Both the position numbers and the translations under genes were made by a program. The notes below the pieces were generated by a model. That model saw nothing but the letters and a program-made list of their open reading frames with translations. It had not been told where the DNA came from and made no database searches. Shown piece by piece: positions 37,132 to 53,531 of a stretch of 64,000 nt of DNA; positions within the stretch are counted from its first letter, which is position 1; every line of letters starts with the position of its first letter. The DNA lies in contig JAQWNF010000006.1 of NCBI GenBank assembly GCA_029246415.1, positions 47,366 through 111,365 of the forward strand, given 5' to 3'. The DNA comes from Glaciecola sp. (GTDB lineage Bacteria; Pseudomonadota; Gammaproteobacteria; Enterobacterales; Alteromonadaceae).

Positions 37132-38394
37132 ATGTTTGAACAGTTAGAACTGCACTCTGATTTAACCCGCGCCCTCACTGATATGGGCTTTACGACGCCA
37201 ACGAGTATCCAATCGACCGTTATTCCTGTCGCTATGGAAGGGCGTGATATTTTAGCCTCAGCACCGACAGGTACCGGTAAGACCGCTGCCTTCTTGCTAC
37301 CGGCTGCTCAATTTTTACTCGATTTTCCTCGAGAATATCATGGCGCTACGCGAATTTTGATTTTATCACCGACTCGAGAGTTGGCGATCCAAACCTATGA
37401 GCATGCCTTGGAAATCACCCAACACACCAATATTGTGTGTGGCGTTATTACCGGTGGGATCAATTATGGGACTGACCGTGATACGTTGGCCAAAAACTTA
37501 GACATCTTGGTGGCTACGCCAGGCCGGTTGTTTGAACATATCGAAAAAGAATCGTTTGATTGTCGCGACATTGAATTGCTGATTTTGGATGAAGCTGATC
37601 GTATGTTGGATATGGGCTTTCGTAGTATTGTGAATCAAATTGCCAGTGAAGCACGCTGGCGTAAGCAGTCGATGTTGTTTTCTGCGACATTAGAAGGGCC
37701 TGGGATCGCACAGTTTTCAAAAGATATTTTGGTCAACCCTGAATCGTTAACGGTTGATCCATCGCGCAAAGAAAAAGCCAAGATCCATCAGTGGTATCAC
37801 CTTGCCGATGATAGTCAGCACAAATATCAAATTTTAAAGCATTTGTTGACTGAACAAGCCGAGTCGGCAATCGTCTTCATCAAGACCCGCGAGCGTTTAC
37901 AACAGCTTAAAGACCGTTTAGCCAGCGATCAAATTAATGTTGTCTGGCTACAAGGTGAAATGCCACAAGATAAACGCAACGAAGCGATGAGTCGCTTTAA
38001 AAGTGGTGAAATTAAGATTTTATTGGCGACCGATGTTGCTGCACGTGGTATCGATGTTGAAGATATTTCGCATGTCATTAACTACGATATGCCGCGCACC
38101 AGTGATGTGTATTTACATCGTATTGGTCGCACCGGACGAGCTGGCGCAAAAGGCACTGCAATATCAATCGTCGAAGCACATGACTTTGCGATGTTAAGCC
38201 GTATCGCGCGCTACATTAAAGAAGTGATTAAGCCTCGTGTGATTGATGAATTACGTCCTAAGCACAAAGCGCCGAGTATTAAAAAACCGAAAAAGAGCCG
38301 CATAGCGAAAGCCAAAAAAGCAGCGAAAAAGTCGGGTAAGCCTAAGAAAAAAGGTCGCGGTAAAAATATTACTTCGCGTAAACAAGATGGATAA
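37132..38394 (+). CDS. srmB: ATP-dependent RNA helicase SrmB-like DEAD-box
   Basis: ASAPTGTGKTAAFLLPAAQFLLDFPR, LDEADRMLDMGF, ATDVAARGIDVEDISHVINYDMP, basic C-terminal tail. Confidence 0.9.
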   Translation: MFEQLELHSDLTRALTDMGFTTPTSIQSTVIPVAMEGRDILASAPTGTGKTAAFLLPAAQFLLDFPREYHGATRILILSPTRELAIQTYEHALEITQHTNIVCGVITGGINYGTDRDTLAKNLDILVATPGRLFEHIEKESFDCRDIELLILDEADRMLDMGFRSIVNQIASEARWRKQSMLFSATLEGPGIAQFSKDILVNPESLTVDPSRKEKAKIHQWYHLADDSQHKYQILKHLLTEQAESAIVFIKTRERLQQLKDRLASDQINVVWLQGEMPQDKRNEAMSRFKSGEIKILLATDVAARGIDVEDISHVINYDMPRTSDVYLHRIGRTGRAGAKGTAISIVEAHDFAMLSRIARYIKEVIKPRVIDELRPKHKAPSIKKPKKSRIAKAKKAAKKSGKPKKKGRGKNITSRKQDG

Positions 38395-39004
38395 AATTGT
38401 ATTAGCCAGTGGTAATCAAGGCAAGCTCAATGAGTTTGCCCATTTGTTTGAACAATATCAGATCCAAATTGTGGCACAAGGTGAGTTAGGCGTACAAGAC
38501 GTCCCAGAAACGGGTACTACGTTTGTGGAAAACGCCATCATCAAAGCCCGTCATGCTGCCAAAATCACAGGGCTTCCGGCATTATCCGATGATTCTGGTT
38601 TAGTGGTTGATGCATTAGGCGGCGCGCCTGGCATTTATTCTTCGCGTTACAGCGAAACTAGCTCTGGTGCTGATGATGCGACGGATTCTGGCAACATTGA
38701 TACCTTGCTTGAGGCATTATGTGATGTTGCCCCAGCCCAGCGTACTGCGCATTTTATGTGTGTGCTGGTGTTTATGCGCCATCATGCTGATCCCACACCG
38801 ATTATTTGTCAAGGGCAATGGCATGGGCAAATTGCTCTGGAGCGTGCAGGGGAGCAGGGGTTTGGTTATGATCCTGTATTCTATTGCCCGACCTTAGGTA
38901 AACATGCCGCTGAATGTGAAAAAGTAGAAAAATCGTCGGTTAGCCATCGCGCGAAAGCATTAACATTATTGATCAACGAAATGGAGTCATTACTTGGTCG
39001 ATAA
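38387..39004 (+). CDS. rdgB: XTP/dITP diphosphatase
   Basis: KIVLASGNQGKLNEF, ETGTTFVENAIIKARHAA, ALSDDSGLVVDALGGAPGIYSSRY. Confidence 0.94.
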   Translation: MDKIVLASGNQGKLNEFAHLFEQYQIQIVAQGELGVQDVPETGTTFVENAIIKARHAAKITGLPALSDDSGLVVDALGGAPGIYSSRYSETSSGADDATDSGNIDTLLEALCDVAPAQRTAHFMCVLVFMRHHADPTPIICQGQWHGQIALERAGEQGFGYDPVFYCPTLGKHAAECEKVEKSSVSHRAKALTLLINEMESLLGR

Positions 39005-40142
39005 CATTCAAGCGATCCCACTATCGCTCTATATCCACATTCCTTGGTGCGTGCAAAAATGCCCCTATTGTGATTTTAACTCACATACCCTCAAAGGCGG
39101 CATTCCAGAAAAAGAATACGTCGCGCATTTATTGGATGATCTGCGTGCCGATGCACATCTTGCCCAAGGTCGTGATATTCAGACCATATTTATCGGCGGC
39201 GGTACACCTAGTTTATTATCTAGCGATGCCTTGGCACGTTTATTACAAGGCGTCCGTCAAATATTACCGTTAGCACAAAATGCTGAAGTCACTTTGGAAG
39301 CCAACCCTGGCACCGTTGAAACGGGTAAGTTTGCTGGCTTTGTTGCCGGTGGTGTGAATCGAATTTCAATTGGGGTACAAAGTTTCAATGAGCCTCAGTT
39401 AGCTGCCTTAGGTAGGATCCATGATGCCGACCAAGCACGCTATGCGATCGCTGAAGCACATGAGGTTAACTTAAACAGCTTTAACGTCGATATTATGCAT
39501 GGACTACCCGAACAGTCCTTAGCGCAAGGCTTAGACGACTTGTCGCAAGCGATAGCGCTAAATCCCAAGCATTTGTCCTGGTATCAGTTGACGATAGAAC
39601 CTAATACGTCATTTCACTCCCGTCCTCCGAGGTTACCTGACGATGATACGCTTTGGGCTATCCAAGAACAGGGCGAGGTATTATTACGCGAATCGGGTTA
39701 TGAACAATATGAAATATCAGGCTATGCCCAAGCCGGCCAGCAGTGTCAGCATAATCTTAACTATTGGCGTTTTGGGGATTATCTCGGCATAGGCTGTGGT
39801 GCACATGGCAAAATCACCACTGATAAAGGTATATTGCGCACAGAAAAGATAAAACACCCCAAAGGCTATATGCAAATTGGCCGCGATTACCAGCTTAAAC
39901 AATGGTTGGTTGAAAAGGATGATTACCCGTTTGAGTTTTTTATGAATCGTCTGCGTTTAGTTGAAGCTTGCCCGCACGATGAATATCACATTAAGACGGG
40001 ACAAAAGTTGCCTGATGCAATCAAGACAATGATGAATAAAGCCCAAGATAAAGGGTTAATGACACTTGCCAATGATCATTGGCAAGTAACCCCACTTGGG
40101 CGGAGGTATTTAAATACCTTATTGGAGCAGTTAGTCGATTAA
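38994..40142 (+). CDS. hemW: Radical SAM heme chaperone HemW
   Basis: LSLYIHIPWCVQKCPYCDFNSH, IFIGGGTPSLLS, GIGCGAHGKI. Confidence 0.92.
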   Translation: MVDNIQAIPLSLYIHIPWCVQKCPYCDFNSHTLKGGIPEKEYVAHLLDDLRADAHLAQGRDIQTIFIGGGTPSLLSSDALARLLQGVRQILPLAQNAEVTLEANPGTVETGKFAGFVAGGVNRISIGVQSFNEPQLAALGRIHDADQARYAIAEAHEVNLNSFNVDIMHGLPEQSLAQGLDDLSQAIALNPKHLSWYQLTIEPNTSFHSRPPRLPDDDTLWAIQEQGEVLLRESGYEQYEISGYAQAGQQCQHNLNYWRFGDYLGIGCGAHGKITTDKGILRTEKIKHPKGYMQIGRDYQLKQWLVEKDDYPFEFFMNRLRLVEACPHDEYHIKTGQKLPDAIKTMMNKAQDKGLMTLANDHWQVTPLGRRYLNTLLEQLVD

Positions 40143-40163
40143 CTAACTGCTTAGATTAAGGGG

Positions 40164-40763
40164 CTATTTCCAACTTGCTAATTGCTGCTCATATGCTGCT
40201 ATTTTGTCACCGTGCTCTAGGGTCTGACCAATCGCATCCAACCCTTTAATGAGATTATTCTTGTGATGAGGGGCAATCTCAAAACTAAACTCAAGTCCAC
40301 CACACACCACAGTTTGCAAGCTTAAATCAATCGTGACTAATGCGCTGCTGTTCTGCGCTACTTCAGCAAACAACTGATCCATTTCATTTGATGCTAAGCG
40401 GATTGGTAACATGCTGTTATTGATTGCATTGCCATAAAAAATATCGGCAAAGCTTGTCGCAATAATCACTTGAATACCAAAATCCATTAACGCCCAAGGC
40501 GCATGTTCACGAGATGAGCCGCAGCCAAAATTTTCACGTGTGATCAAGACACTCGCGCCAGCATATTCTGGTTTGTTGAGGTTAAACTCAGGGTTTAACA
40601 CTTGCTCATGTTGATCCAAGTAACGCCAATCATGAAACAAATGTTTGCCATAACCTTGACGTGTTACACCGGTCAAAAACTGTTTAGGAATGATTTGATC
40701 GGTATCGATATTAGCAGTATCTAATGGCACCATTGTGCCTGTATGAACGGTAATTGGTTGCAT
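40164..40763 (-). CDS. leuD: 3-isopropylmalate dehydratase small subunit
   Basis: [47 protein letters not shown]. Confidence 0.96.
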   Translation of the reverse strand: MQPITVHTGTMVPLDTANIDTDQIIPKQFLTGVTRQGYGKHLFHDWRYLDQHEQVLNPEFNLNKPEYAGASVLITRENFGCGSSREHAPWALMDFGIQVIIATSFADIFYGNAINNSMLPIRLASNEMDQLFAEVAQNSSALVTIDLSLQTVVCGGLEFSFEIAPHHKNNLIKGLDAIGQTLEHGDKIAAYEQQLASWK

Positions 40764-42166
40764 TATTGTTCCTCGAATTGACGGACATCGGTAAATTTAC
40801 CGTTGATAGCAGCAGCTGCAGCCATAGCTGGGCTGACTAGGTGAGTGCGCGCCCCACGGCCTTGACGACCTTCAAAGTTACGGTTAGATGTCGACGCACA
40901 GCGATCGCCTTCTTTGAGCAAATCATCATTCATGCCTAAGCACATTGAACAACCGGGTAAACGCCATTCAAAACCTGCATCCAAAAAGATTTGGTCCAGG
41001 CCTTCTTGTTCTGCTTGTTGTTTTACTGCAGCAGAGCCTGGCACAATAATCGCCATCACATGGTTGGCAACATGACCGCGTTTTGCCACACTGGCAGCAG
41101 CACGTAAATCTTCAATACGAGAGTTAGTACACGAGCCAATAAAGACATGTGATACTTCAAGATCAGAGAGTTTTTGACCTGGCGCTAAATCCATATATTT
41201 AAGGGCTTTGGTCGCAGACTCACGCGTCACTGGATCGGCAAAATCAGTTGGCGCAGGGATCAAATCATCCACACCAATAACCTGGCCTGGGTTAGTTCCC
41301 CACGTTACTTGTGGCTTAATATCTTTTGCTTGTAGTGTGACAGTACGATCAAAATGAGCATCAGAATCAGAAAACAAGGTATCCCAATACGCAACGGCTT
41401 CATCCCAATCTGCTGCTTGTGGCGCTTTTTCACGACCTTTGATGTAGTCATAAGTCGTTTGGTCTGGAGCGACTAACCCAGCTTTAGCACCACCTTCAAT
41501 CGACATGTTACAGATTGTCATGCGCTCTTCCATTGATAAGGCCGCAATCGTATCGCCACAATATTCAATGACATAACCCGTTGCGCCTGCATGACCGAGC
41601 TCACCAATGATAGCTAAGATAATATCTTTAGCAGTGACACCTAGTGGTAGCTTACCAGTCACTTCAACTTTTAGGTTTTTGGCTTTAGATTGACGCAGTG
41701 TTTGAGTGGCAAATACATGCTCAACTTCGGATGTACCAATACCAAATGCTAATGCGCCGAACGCACCGTGAGTAGCAGTATGTGAATCACCACATACAAC
41801 TGTATGACCAGGTTGAATCGCGCCTAGCTCCGGCGCCATAACATGGATAATACCTTGTTTTTGATGGCCAACAGGGTAGAGGGTAATACCGTGATCTTCA
41901 CAGTTTTGTAATAACGTTTGTAGTTGTAATTGATTAGCTGGACCACAGGCATCAAGCGCTAAAGAGCGTGTCGAGATTGAGTGATCCATCGTTGCTACCG
42001 TTTTTTCTGGGCAACGTACTTTGCGTCCTTTGTCATTCAGTCCTGCAAACGCTTGTGGGGTGGTGACTTCGTGAATAAGATGACGGTCAATATACAACAA
42101 GGTATCAGCGCCTACTTGTGAGACGATATGCGCATCCCAAATTTTATCATAGAGTGTTTTAGCCAT
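40763..42166 (-). CDS. leuC: 3-isopropylmalate dehydratase large subunit
   Basis: [59 protein letters not shown]. Confidence 0.96.
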   Translation of the reverse strand: MAKTLYDKIWDAHIVSQVGADTLLYIDRHLIHEVTTPQAFAGLNDKGRKVRCPEKTVATMDHSISTRSLALDACGPANQLQLQTLLQNCEDHGITLYPVGHQKQGIIHVMAPELGAIQPGHTVVCGDSHTATHGAFGALAFGIGTSEVEHVFATQTLRQSKAKNLKVEVTGKLPLGVTAKDIILAIIGELGHAGATGYVIEYCGDTIAALSMEERMTICNMSIEGGAKAGLVAPDQTTYDYIKGREKAPQAADWDEAVAYWDTLFSDSDAHFDRTVTLQAKDIKPQVTWGTNPGQVIGVDDLIPAPTDFADPVTRESATKALKYMDLAPGQKLSDLEVSHVFIGSCTNSRIEDLRAAASVAKRGHVANHVMAIIVPGSAAVKQQAEQEGLDQIFLDAGFEWRLPGCSMCLGMNDDLLKEGDRCASTSNRNFEGRQGRGARTHLVSPAMAAAAAINGKFTDVRQFEEQ

Positions 42167-42177
42167 GAGGTGTGTCC

Positions 42178-43272
<1,095 letters not shown>

Positions 43273-44826
43273 TTATACTCCTGAGGATATGTGTTGCTTT
43301 TGCTCATCAATTTGATCAGCAAGGTGCATATTATTTAAAACGAAAATGAGTGCCTTGACGCCTGATTCGACAATGTCGGTAGCGAGGCCTATTCCATGAA
43401 AACGACGGTCTTTATATTTTGCGACTATGCTGACTTGTGCCAATGCATTCGCGCCTTCGCCTTTTGAATCCAATTTAAAATCTACAATCTTGATTTCATC
43501 TTGATTGATAATTTGCATAATTGCATTGTAGGCAGCATCAACCGGACCGTTGCCGATTGCACTATGTGTAACGGTTTCTGCACCAATATTCAATGAGACA
43601 GTAGCACTAGGGATCACTTCCTTGCCAGAGCTAGCTTGTAAATATTCAAGAGAATAATATGCATGTTCATGTTTTTGTTGATTAAAAAACAATAACGCTT
43701 CTAAATCATAATCAAACACTTGACCTTTTTTGTCGGCAAGGCGTAAGAAGGAGGCATACACTTCGTCTAGATCATAATCACTTTCACTGTAACCTAACTC
43801 ACCTAAGCGATGTTTAATCACATGGCGGCCTGAACGGGAAGTCAGGTTTAATTGGTTTTTGTTTAAACCAACAGACTCTGGCGTCATGATTTCGTAGGTG
43901 TTTTGACCTTTCAATACGCCATCTTGGTGAATACCAGATGAGTGGGCAAATGCATTCGCACCAACGATTGCTTTGTTAGCTTGTACAGGCATATTGCATA
44001 ATTGACTGACAAGTTTAGAGGTGCGAGATATTTCTTGACTGCGAATATTGGTATTCAAGCCATAGCGTTCGTTACGCGTCTGTAAGATCATGGCGATCTC
44101 TTCTAGTGAACAGTTACCCGCACGCTCACCAATACCATTGATTGTACATTCTACTTGGCGCGCACCTTGTTCTACTGCAGCCAAAGAATTGGCAACCGCA
44201 AGGCCTAAATCGTTGTGACAATGGACCGAAATAATTGCTTGGTCTATGTTGGGTACACGGTTAAATAGTTGTTGGATAATACCGCCAAATTCAGTGGGGG
44301 TGGTGTAGCCTACCGTATCTGGAATATTGACTGTTGTAGCACCTGCTTTGATGGCAGATTCAACCATACGGCACAGATAATCAATGTGTGTGCGACCGGC
44401 ATCTTCACATGAAAACTCAACATCATCGGTATATTTACGTGCATGTTTAACTGCCGCTACTGCCATCTCTACAATGTCATCTTGGGATTTACGTAGCTTG
44501 GTAGACACATGAATATCAGAGGTAGCAATAAAGGTATGAATCCGAAATTGCTCTGCCACACCTAAGGCTTGACCACATGCATCGATGTCTTTTTCAAGCG
44601 CGCGAGATAAACCACAAACCATCGCATTTTTCACTTCGCGTGCGATTGTTTGTACAGATTTAAAATCACCAGGAGAGGAGACTGGGAAACCGGCTTCAAT
44701 AACATCGACACCGAGCTTTTCTAATGCCAGTGCGATTTGTAATTTTTCTTTAACTGTCAAACTTGCAGGTAGTGCTTGTTCGCCATCTCTTAAAGTCGTA
44801 TCGAAAATTTTCACATGGTTCGTCAT
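43273..44826 (-). CDS. leuA: 2-isopropylmalate synthase
   Basis: [57 protein letters not shown]. Confidence 0.96.
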   Translation of the reverse strand: MTNHVKIFDTTLRDGEQALPASLTVKEKLQIALALEKLGVDVIEAGFPVSSPGDFKSVQTIAREVKNAMVCGLSRALEKDIDACGQALGVAEQFRIHTFIATSDIHVSTKLRKSQDDIVEMAVAAVKHARKYTDDVEFSCEDAGRTHIDYLCRMVESAIKAGATTVNIPDTVGYTTPTEFGGIIQQLFNRVPNIDQAIISVHCHNDLGLAVANSLAAVEQGARQVECTINGIGERAGNCSLEEIAMILQTRNERYGLNTNIRSQEISRTSKLVSQLCNMPVQANKAIVGANAFAHSSGIHQDGVLKGQNTYEIMTPESVGLNKNQLNLTSRSGRHVIKHRLGELGYSESDYDLDEVYASFLRLADKKGQVFDYDLEALLFFNQQKHEHAYYSLEYLQASSGKEVIPSATVSLNIGAETVTHSAIGNGPVDAAYNAIMQIINQDEIKIVDFKLDSKGEGANALAQVSIVAKYKDRRFHGIGLATDIVESGVKALIFVLNNMHLADQIDEQKQHISSGV

Positions 44827-44853
44827 GTGCTGCTCCTCTTTGCTTACGCTATA

Positions 44854-44883
44854 TATAAAAAAACCCGTGGATTACACGGGTTT
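44854..44883 (-). terminator. leu operon attenuator terminator
   Basis: Minus strand AAACCCGTG-TAATC-CACGGGTTTTTTT upstream of leuA. Confidence 0.85.
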
Positions 44884-44903
44884 GATTATTGTGAAAGTAC
44901 AAC

Positions 44904-44972
44904 CTACCCGTGCAGTCTGGCTACCAGTAACAGGAGTAAAGTTGATAAATATGTCTGAATAATAATTTTCAT
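44904..44972 (-). CDS. leuL: leu operon leader peptide (22 aa), absent from supplied ORF track
   Basis: Manual translation MKIIIQTYLSTLLLLLVARLHG* with five consecutive Leu codons (TTA CTC CTG TTA CTG), immediately upstream of the attenuator hairpin. Confidence 0.9.
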   Translation of the reverse strand: MKIIIQTYLSTLLLLLVARLHG

Positions 44973-45133
44973 ATTGCTACTGTACGATTATGTGTCCAGA
45001 TGGTCAAGTTAAACTTGCTTCATATTAGAGATAATGAGTGTTTATATACTAAAAATCGTTTGTTAACAGCATGTAATTACGTCGATTATCCTTAATTACT
45101 GCTTATATTAGGATGTATATTCCAAATAATGAT

Positions 45134-45778
45134 TTATCGTAGTCCTTTCCATTTAATACTAAATGATAAACGTAATTCGCGCATGGTGAGGACGCGTGGT
45201 GATATTTTTCCAGTATGTGACCAACGGTGACCACAACATGCACTCGTGAAGACAGATTTAGTCGGTTTAAGCAAAGTGAGAGGTTGTATTGCATGGGTTT
45301 GGTCAATGCGAATACCGTCAGGAGTGACAGGTTGACCGGAATAATTAAACCAACCAAATTTGTTTACATGAATTAATGCTAACTCATTATTCACTTTGTC
45401 GAGTGAATCAATTTCTAAATGCGTCATGCCTAACTCATTTACCGCAACAACCAAAATCGAACCAACATGATGATGCGTATTAAAATAAGATTGGATAGTG
45501 GTATGTGTTTGTTTGCTACTGGGGCATTTAGGAGATTGTTTGGCTTGATAGCTCGCATTGTGCTGATCGACGCTGAGCGGTGAATTATTGTTGAGAAGTC
45601 GTTCTGCGGATTGAGTCACATGAGTATGTAGATGCTTGAGTTTGCGTTTGAGTAAACTCGCCTGAGTTGGCCCATGTTCAGCCAAAAATGCACATTCTCG
45701 TTGATATAAAGCGTTACACAACTCAGCATAGGCCACTGAATTGGGATCTTGAAAAAAGATATCGCTTTGCTCAACCAT
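45134..45778 (-). CDS. Conserved hypothetical protein
   Basis: 214-aa ORF, normal composition; no family recognised. Confidence 0.6.
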   Translation of the reverse strand: MVEQSDIFFQDPNSVAYAELCNALYQRECAFLAEHGPTQASLLKRKLKHLHTHVTQSAERLLNNNSPLSVDQHNASYQAKQSPKCPSSKQTHTTIQSYFNTHHHVGSILVVAVNELGMTHLEIDSLDKVNNELALIHVNKFGWFNYSGQPVTPDGIRIDQTHAIQPLTLLKPTKSVFTSACCGHRWSHTGKISPRVLTMRELRLSFSIKWKGLR

Positions 45779-45870
45779 TAAAATGTAAACCCTATCAAAA
45801 AGAGACTTATATGATACTGAGTTTCAATACATAAATCATCAAAACTGAGTAAAAGGACGAAAAAAAGATA

Positions 45871-45926
45871 AAAAAAAGCCAGTTGTTGAATCAATGTGAT
45901 TTAGCACATTAATTTCCGCAACTGGC
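45871..45926 (-). terminator. Terminator after enolase gene
   Basis: Minus strand GCCAGTTGC...CAACTGGCTTTTTTT inverted repeat with T-run. Confidence 0.75.
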
Positions 45927-45953
45927 AGTTAGGTTGTGATTATTAATTAAGGC

Positions 45954-48898
<2,945 letters not shown>

Positions 48899-49066
48899 TT
48901 ACCTAAAGGCGTAAATGTAATGGATACGGGTATTTTGCTGAATCAATGGTTGTTTTTTCATCATGGATTTACTCGATAAATAAACAGTCATTCACTCGAA
49001 CTGGATGGAGCGATATTATACGCAATTTTGTTTTTGATCTCAATCTGTAGTTATATATTTACGTAT

Positions 49067-51697
49067 TTATCGCATTGATTTGAGTACATAAATGAGGTCA
49101 AGTGCCTGCTTGGGTGATAACTCATCCGCAGATATTTGATCGAGGGTATCCAACAACGCTTGTTGGGAGCTGTCTAATGATAACTGCACAGGTGTTATTT
49201 CAGCTTTTGGCTGGGTCTTAGATATGTTCACTGTATTATCTGTGCTCGGTGAAGTAACTACTGTAGGCGTACTTTCTAAGGCGAGTAACTTTTGCTTAGC
49301 AACTTGAATTACGTGATCGGGTACACCCGCTAATTGTGCGACTTGCAAACCATAGCTTTTACTTGCTGCACCTTGTTGGACATTATGCATAAACTTAATT
49401 GTATCGTTATGTTCAATCGCATTAAGGTGCACGTTAGTCATGGTATCAGTATCTTTGGCTAACTGGGTTAGCTCAAAATAATGTGTGGCAAACAGCGTGT
49501 ACGCCTGAATCGTATGGCTAATGTATTCAGCGCAAGCCCAAGCTAAAGATAAGCCATCATAAGTACTGGTTCCACGACCAATTTCATCCATTAACACCAA
49601 GCTATTAGCTGTGGCATTATGTAAAATATTCGCTGTTTCGGTCATCTCAACCATAAATGTTGAGCGGCCTGAAGCAAGATCATCTGACGCTCCGATACGT
49701 GTAAAAATACGGTCAATAGGGCCTAAGTGACATGCTTGCGCGGGAACAAAACAACCAATATATCCAAGCAACACAATAAGTGCCGTTTGACGCATATAAG
49801 TTGATTTACCACCCATGTTAGGGCCGGTGATCATTAACATTTTTTGTTTTTCATCAAGATGCAATGGGTTGGCAATAAAAGGTTGTTGCGACACATGTTC
49901 AACGACGATGTGACGCCCATCTTGATAATTAATGCCCGGTGTTGGCGTTAAAATGGGTCGGGATAAGTTTAAAGCTATCGACTGCGCGGCAAAACAGACT
50001 AATACGTCAAGCTCCGCCAATGCGTTAGCTGTCATGGTTAATTCATTTAGATGAGGGAGTAATTGATCGAATAACGCCTCATATAATTGCTTTTCTAGAC
50101 TAAGCGCTAGGCTTTGTGAATTAAGCACTTTTTCTTCGTGCGCTTTTAGCTCTTCAATAATATAACGTTCGTTGTTTTTTAGAGTTTGGCGACGAATATA
50201 GTGACCAGGCACCAGATGCGCTTGTCCTTTCGACACTTCAATAAAAAATCCATGTACACGGTTATATCCGACTTTTAAAGTATTGATGCCAGTAGCATCT
50301 TTTTCACGTTCTTCTAAAACGCTTAAAAAATCAGTCGCCCCTTGTGATAATGCTCGCAACTCATCAAGCTGGGCATCATAGCCTGGGGCGATAACGCCAC
50401 CATCTCGCAATACCACAGGAGGGTTATCAATCACTGCTCGGTGTAATAGCTCCGCCATTTCAGGGTAAGTACTAATGGTGTGCGCCAATGCTTGAATTTT
50501 GGGATCTGTATGTACCGCCAAACAAGTTTGTAAATCAGGTAATAAGCCAAGTGCATCACGGATCCGAGCAAAATCACGCGGTCGAGCAGAGCGCAGTGCT
50601 AAACGGGCTAATACCCGTTGTACATCCCCTATTTTTTTCAAAATTTGCGCAGGCGCGGTGCTGTCTTCTGCAACTAAACTATCAATCACATTATAGCGTT
50701 GCTCTAATAACGCATGTTGAGTGATAGGGCGATGGATCCATTGTTGTAATAGTCGAGCGCCCATAGGCGTTTGGGTGTCATTGAGTACTGCAAACACAGT
50801 ATTGTCGATGCCGCCGGCTAAATTTTGCGTCAATTCTAAGTTTTTACGCGTAGCAAAATCCATTTGTACCGTGTCGCTGTGAGTTTGCAAACTGATACTT
50901 TTTATATGTGGCAAAGCGCGTTTTTGGGTATCTTTGACATATTGCAACAAACAGCCCGCAGCACCTAAAGCTAAAGGCGCATCGGCAACACCAAAGCCCG
51001 TTAATTCTTGTGTGCCAAACTGCATGTTGAGATGGTTAATCGCTGTATCTACATCAAACTCCCACTGAGCTCGACGAGTACTTTTGGGGTAATTAACTAA
51101 TACTTGCGGAGCAATCAGGCTCTCATCGTACAATAACTCCGCAGGATTAAAGCGTTGCAAATCGGCCAGTAATGCTTGTTCATTTGCCGGCTGGGTAATC
51201 ACAAACTGTCCGGTGCTTAAAGCAAGCGCGGCTAAACCATAACTAAGCTGAGGCGAGTTTGCAGAGCCAGAGCCGCGCTTAGATTGAGCGCTGGTAATGG
51301 CAACAATTAATGTATCTTGGTTATCTTGCAGTAGTGCTTCATCAGTTACTGTACCCGGTGTTAGTACTTGTTTGACTTCACGAGCCACAGGCCCTTTGCT
51401 GGTAGCAGGATCACCCACTTGTTCACAGATGGCAACAGATACACCCATCTGCACTAATTTTGCTAAGTACCCTTCAACCGCATGGTAGGGGACACCAGCC
51501 ATTGGAATGGGTTCTCCGCCAGCCTTTCCGCGGGCAGTTAAGGTAATGTCGATTAATTGGGCGGCACGTTTGGCATCATCAAAAAATAACTCATAAAAAT
51601 CACCCATGCGATAAAACAGGAGTTCATTAGGATGGTTTGCTTTGATGCCTAAATATTGTTGCATCATTGGGGTGTGTTGCGTTTGTGCTTGGCTCAA
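49067..51697 (-). CDS. mutS: DNA mismatch repair protein MutS
   Basis: [66 protein letters not shown]. Confidence 0.98.
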   Translation of the reverse strand: MSQAQTQHTPMMQQYLGIKANHPNELLFYRMGDFYELFFDDAKRAAQLIDITLTARGKAGGEPIPMAGVPYHAVEGYLAKLVQMGVSVAICEQVGDPATSKGPVAREVKQVLTPGTVTDEALLQDNQDTLIVAITSAQSKRGSGSANSPQLSYGLAALALSTGQFVITQPANEQALLADLQRFNPAELLYDESLIAPQVLVNYPKSTRRAQWEFDVDTAINHLNMQFGTQELTGFGVADAPLALGAAGCLLQYVKDTQKRALPHIKSISLQTHSDTVQMDFATRKNLELTQNLAGGIDNTVFAVLNDTQTPMGARLLQQWIHRPITQHALLEQRYNVIDSLVAEDSTAPAQILKKIGDVQRVLARLALRSARPRDFARIRDALGLLPDLQTCLAVHTDPKIQALAHTISTYPEMAELLHRAVIDNPPVVLRDGGVIAPGYDAQLDELRALSQGATDFLSVLEEREKDATGINTLKVGYNRVHGFFIEVSKGQAHLVPGHYIRRQTLKNNERYIIEELKAHEEKVLNSQSLALSLEKQLYEALFDQLLPHLNELTMTANALAELDVLVCFAAQSIALNLSRPILTPTPGINYQDGRHIVVEHVSQQPFIANPLHLDEKQKMLMITGPNMGGKSTYMRQTALIVLLGYIGCFVPAQACHLGPIDRIFTRIGASDDLASGRSTFMVEMTETANILHNATANSLVLMDEIGRGTSTYDGLSLAWACAEYISHTIQAYTLFATHYFELTQLAKDTDTMTNVHLNAIEHNDTIKFMHNVQQGAASKSYGLQVAQLAGVPDHVIQVAKQKLLALESTPTVVTSPSTDNTVNISKTQPKAEITPVQLSLDSSQQALLDTLDQISADELSPKQALDLIYVLKSMR

Positions 51698-51747
51698 TTT
51701 ATTTTTATACTTAACTAAATATTCAATAGTATAAGCATAACAATATT

Positions 51748-52248
51748 TTGATTAGCTATCTAAAAGAAAATACACAAATTGCCCTGCATCGCTTAGCACA
51801 GGAGTTAGTCGCTCGAGGGTTGACTATTTCTTGTGCAGAATCTTGCACGGGGGGCGGATTAGCCTATGCATTTACCGCACTACCTGGCAGTTCCGCATGG
51901 TTTGAGCGCAGTGCTGTCACCTATGCCAATGATGCCAAAACGCAGATGGTAGGTGTACCGAAAAGCACACTCATGCAGTTTGGCGCAGTATCAGAGCAAA
52001 CGGTTATTGCGATGGCTCAAGGTGTAGTAGAACATCTACATGCTGATATTGGTATAAGCATTAGTGGTGTTGCTGGACCCGATGGTGGTAGTCCTGAAAA
52101 ACCCGTGGGTACTGTCTGGTTTGGTTTTGCGTATGCGGGTGACATATACACTTCGCAACAGTGTTTTTCGGGAGAGCGCGAAGCGGTGCGCAAACAAGCG
52201 ATTGAATTTGCAATTGAAAAAGTCGTGCAATTAATTACGCAAAACTGA
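51748..52248 (+). CDS. pncC: CinA C-terminal family, nicotinamide-nucleotide amidase
   Basis: [63 protein letters not shown] start. Confidence 0.93.
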   Translation: MISYLKENTQIALHRLAQELVARGLTISCAESCTGGGLAYAFTALPGSSAWFERSAVTYANDAKTQMVGVPKSTLMQFGAVSEQTVIAMAQGVVEHLHADIGISISGVAGPDGGSPEKPVGTVWFGFAYAGDIYTSQQCFSGEREAVRKQAIEFAIEKVVQLITQN

Positions 52249-52339
52249 TCAAAAGCACAGCTGTCAAACGTACTCAAATACCTTATAGTAGAATCACATT
52301 AAGACGTGGACTTGAAAAAAATTAATCTTTTTTGTTGCA

Positions 52340-52355
52340 CTGTATAATTATACAG
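52340..52355. promoter_or_regulatory. LexA (SOS) box upstream of recA
   Basis: Perfect palindrome CTGTATAATTATACAG fitting CTGT-N8-ACAG. Confidence 0.92.
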
Positions 52356-52413
52356 TATTATAATCCACAACATAGCAAGTACATCCTAACTCACATTTAA
52401 GGTTGAGGCACAC

Positions 52414-53457
52414 ATGGCAGAAGATAATAAATCACGCGCACTCTCGGCAGCACTAGGTCAAATTGAAAAGCAATTTGGTAAAGGGTCGATTATGCGTCTA
52501 GGCGATAATCAAGGTATGGATATTGAATCGATTTCTACAGGTTCTCTCACCATTGATATTGCATTAGGTATAGGCGGTTTGCCATGTGGACGTGTTGTTG
52601 AGATATATGGTCCTGAATCATCAGGTAAAACGACACTAACCTTGCAAGTTATCGCTGAAGCACAAAAGGTCGGAAAGACCTGTGCGTTCGTTGACGCCGA
52701 GCACGCATTGGATCCAGTTTATGCGCAAGCATTAGGTGTTAATATTGACGAGCTTTTAGTATCACAACCAGATACTGGCGAACAAGCACTAGAGATTTGT
52801 GACATGTTAGTCCGTTCTGCTGCTGTTGACGTAGTAATTATCGATTCCGTTGCAGCATTGACGCCGAAAGCCGAAATTGAAGGCGATATGGGAGATTCAC
52901 ATGTCGGCTTACAAGCGCGATTGATGTCTCAAGCTCTAAGAAAATTAACGGGTAATATTAAGCGTTCAAACACTTTGGTTATCTTTATTAACCAGATTCG
53001 TATGAAAATTGGCGTGATGTTCGGTAATCCAGAAACTACGTCTGGTGGTAATGCACTTAAATTTTATTCTTCAGTCCGTTTAGATATCCGTCGCATTGGC
53101 GCGATTAAGGAAGGCGATGAAATTGTCGGTAACGAAACCCGAGTCAAAGTTGTCAAAAATAAAGTTGCACCACCGTTTAAACAGGCTGAATTCCAAATCA
53201 TGTATGGTAAGGGAATTTCTAAGCAAGCCGAGTTAATCGATTTAGGTGTGAAACTTAAAATGGTTGAAAAAGCAGGTGCTTGGTACAGCTATAAAGGCGA
53301 GCGTATCGGACAAGGTAAAGCTAACGTAGTGAAGTATCTTAAAGAACATACAGCGATGGCGGATGATATCGAACAACGTATCCGTGCTGAATTATTGTGT
53401 AAAGCAAAACCTACTGATGAAAAAGCAGAAGAATTAGAAGGTAACGAAGAAGCATAA
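52414..53457 (+). CDS. recA: Recombinase A
   Basis: [63 protein letters not shown]. Confidence 0.98.
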   Translation: MAEDNKSRALSAALGQIEKQFGKGSIMRLGDNQGMDIESISTGSLTIDIALGIGGLPCGRVVEIYGPESSGKTTLTLQVIAEAQKVGKTCAFVDAEHALDPVYAQALGVNIDELLVSQPDTGEQALEICDMLVRSAAVDVVIIDSVAALTPKAEIEGDMGDSHVGLQARLMSQALRKLTGNIKRSNTLVIFINQIRMKIGVMFGNPETTSGGNALKFYSSVRLDIRRIGAIKEGDEIVGNETRVKVVKNKVAPPFKQAEFQIMYGKGISKQAELIDLGVKLKMVEKAGAWYSYKGERIGQGKANVVKYLKEHTAMADDIEQRIRAELLCKAKPTDEKAEELEGNEEA

Positions 53458-53475
53458 ACACTTCTCACTCATTTA

Positions 53476-53515
53476 AAACCGTAATCATGTTTGTCGCAGA
53501 TTGCGGTTTTTTTAT
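53476..53515 (+). terminator. Terminator after recA
   Basis: AACCGTAATC...GATTGCGGTTTTTTT inverted repeat plus T-run. Confidence 0.7.
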
Positions 53516-53531
53516 GCCTATTAAAATAGTA

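Noticed and set aside
44585-44962. Plus-strand 125-aa ORF antisense to leuA
   Set aside because: Overlaps the well-supported leuA start, the attenuator and leuL on the opposite strand; spurious.
45103-45357. 84-aa ORF overlapping 45134-45778 on the same strand in another frame
   Set aside because: The longer 214-aa ORF is the better candidate, and the short one has no independent support.
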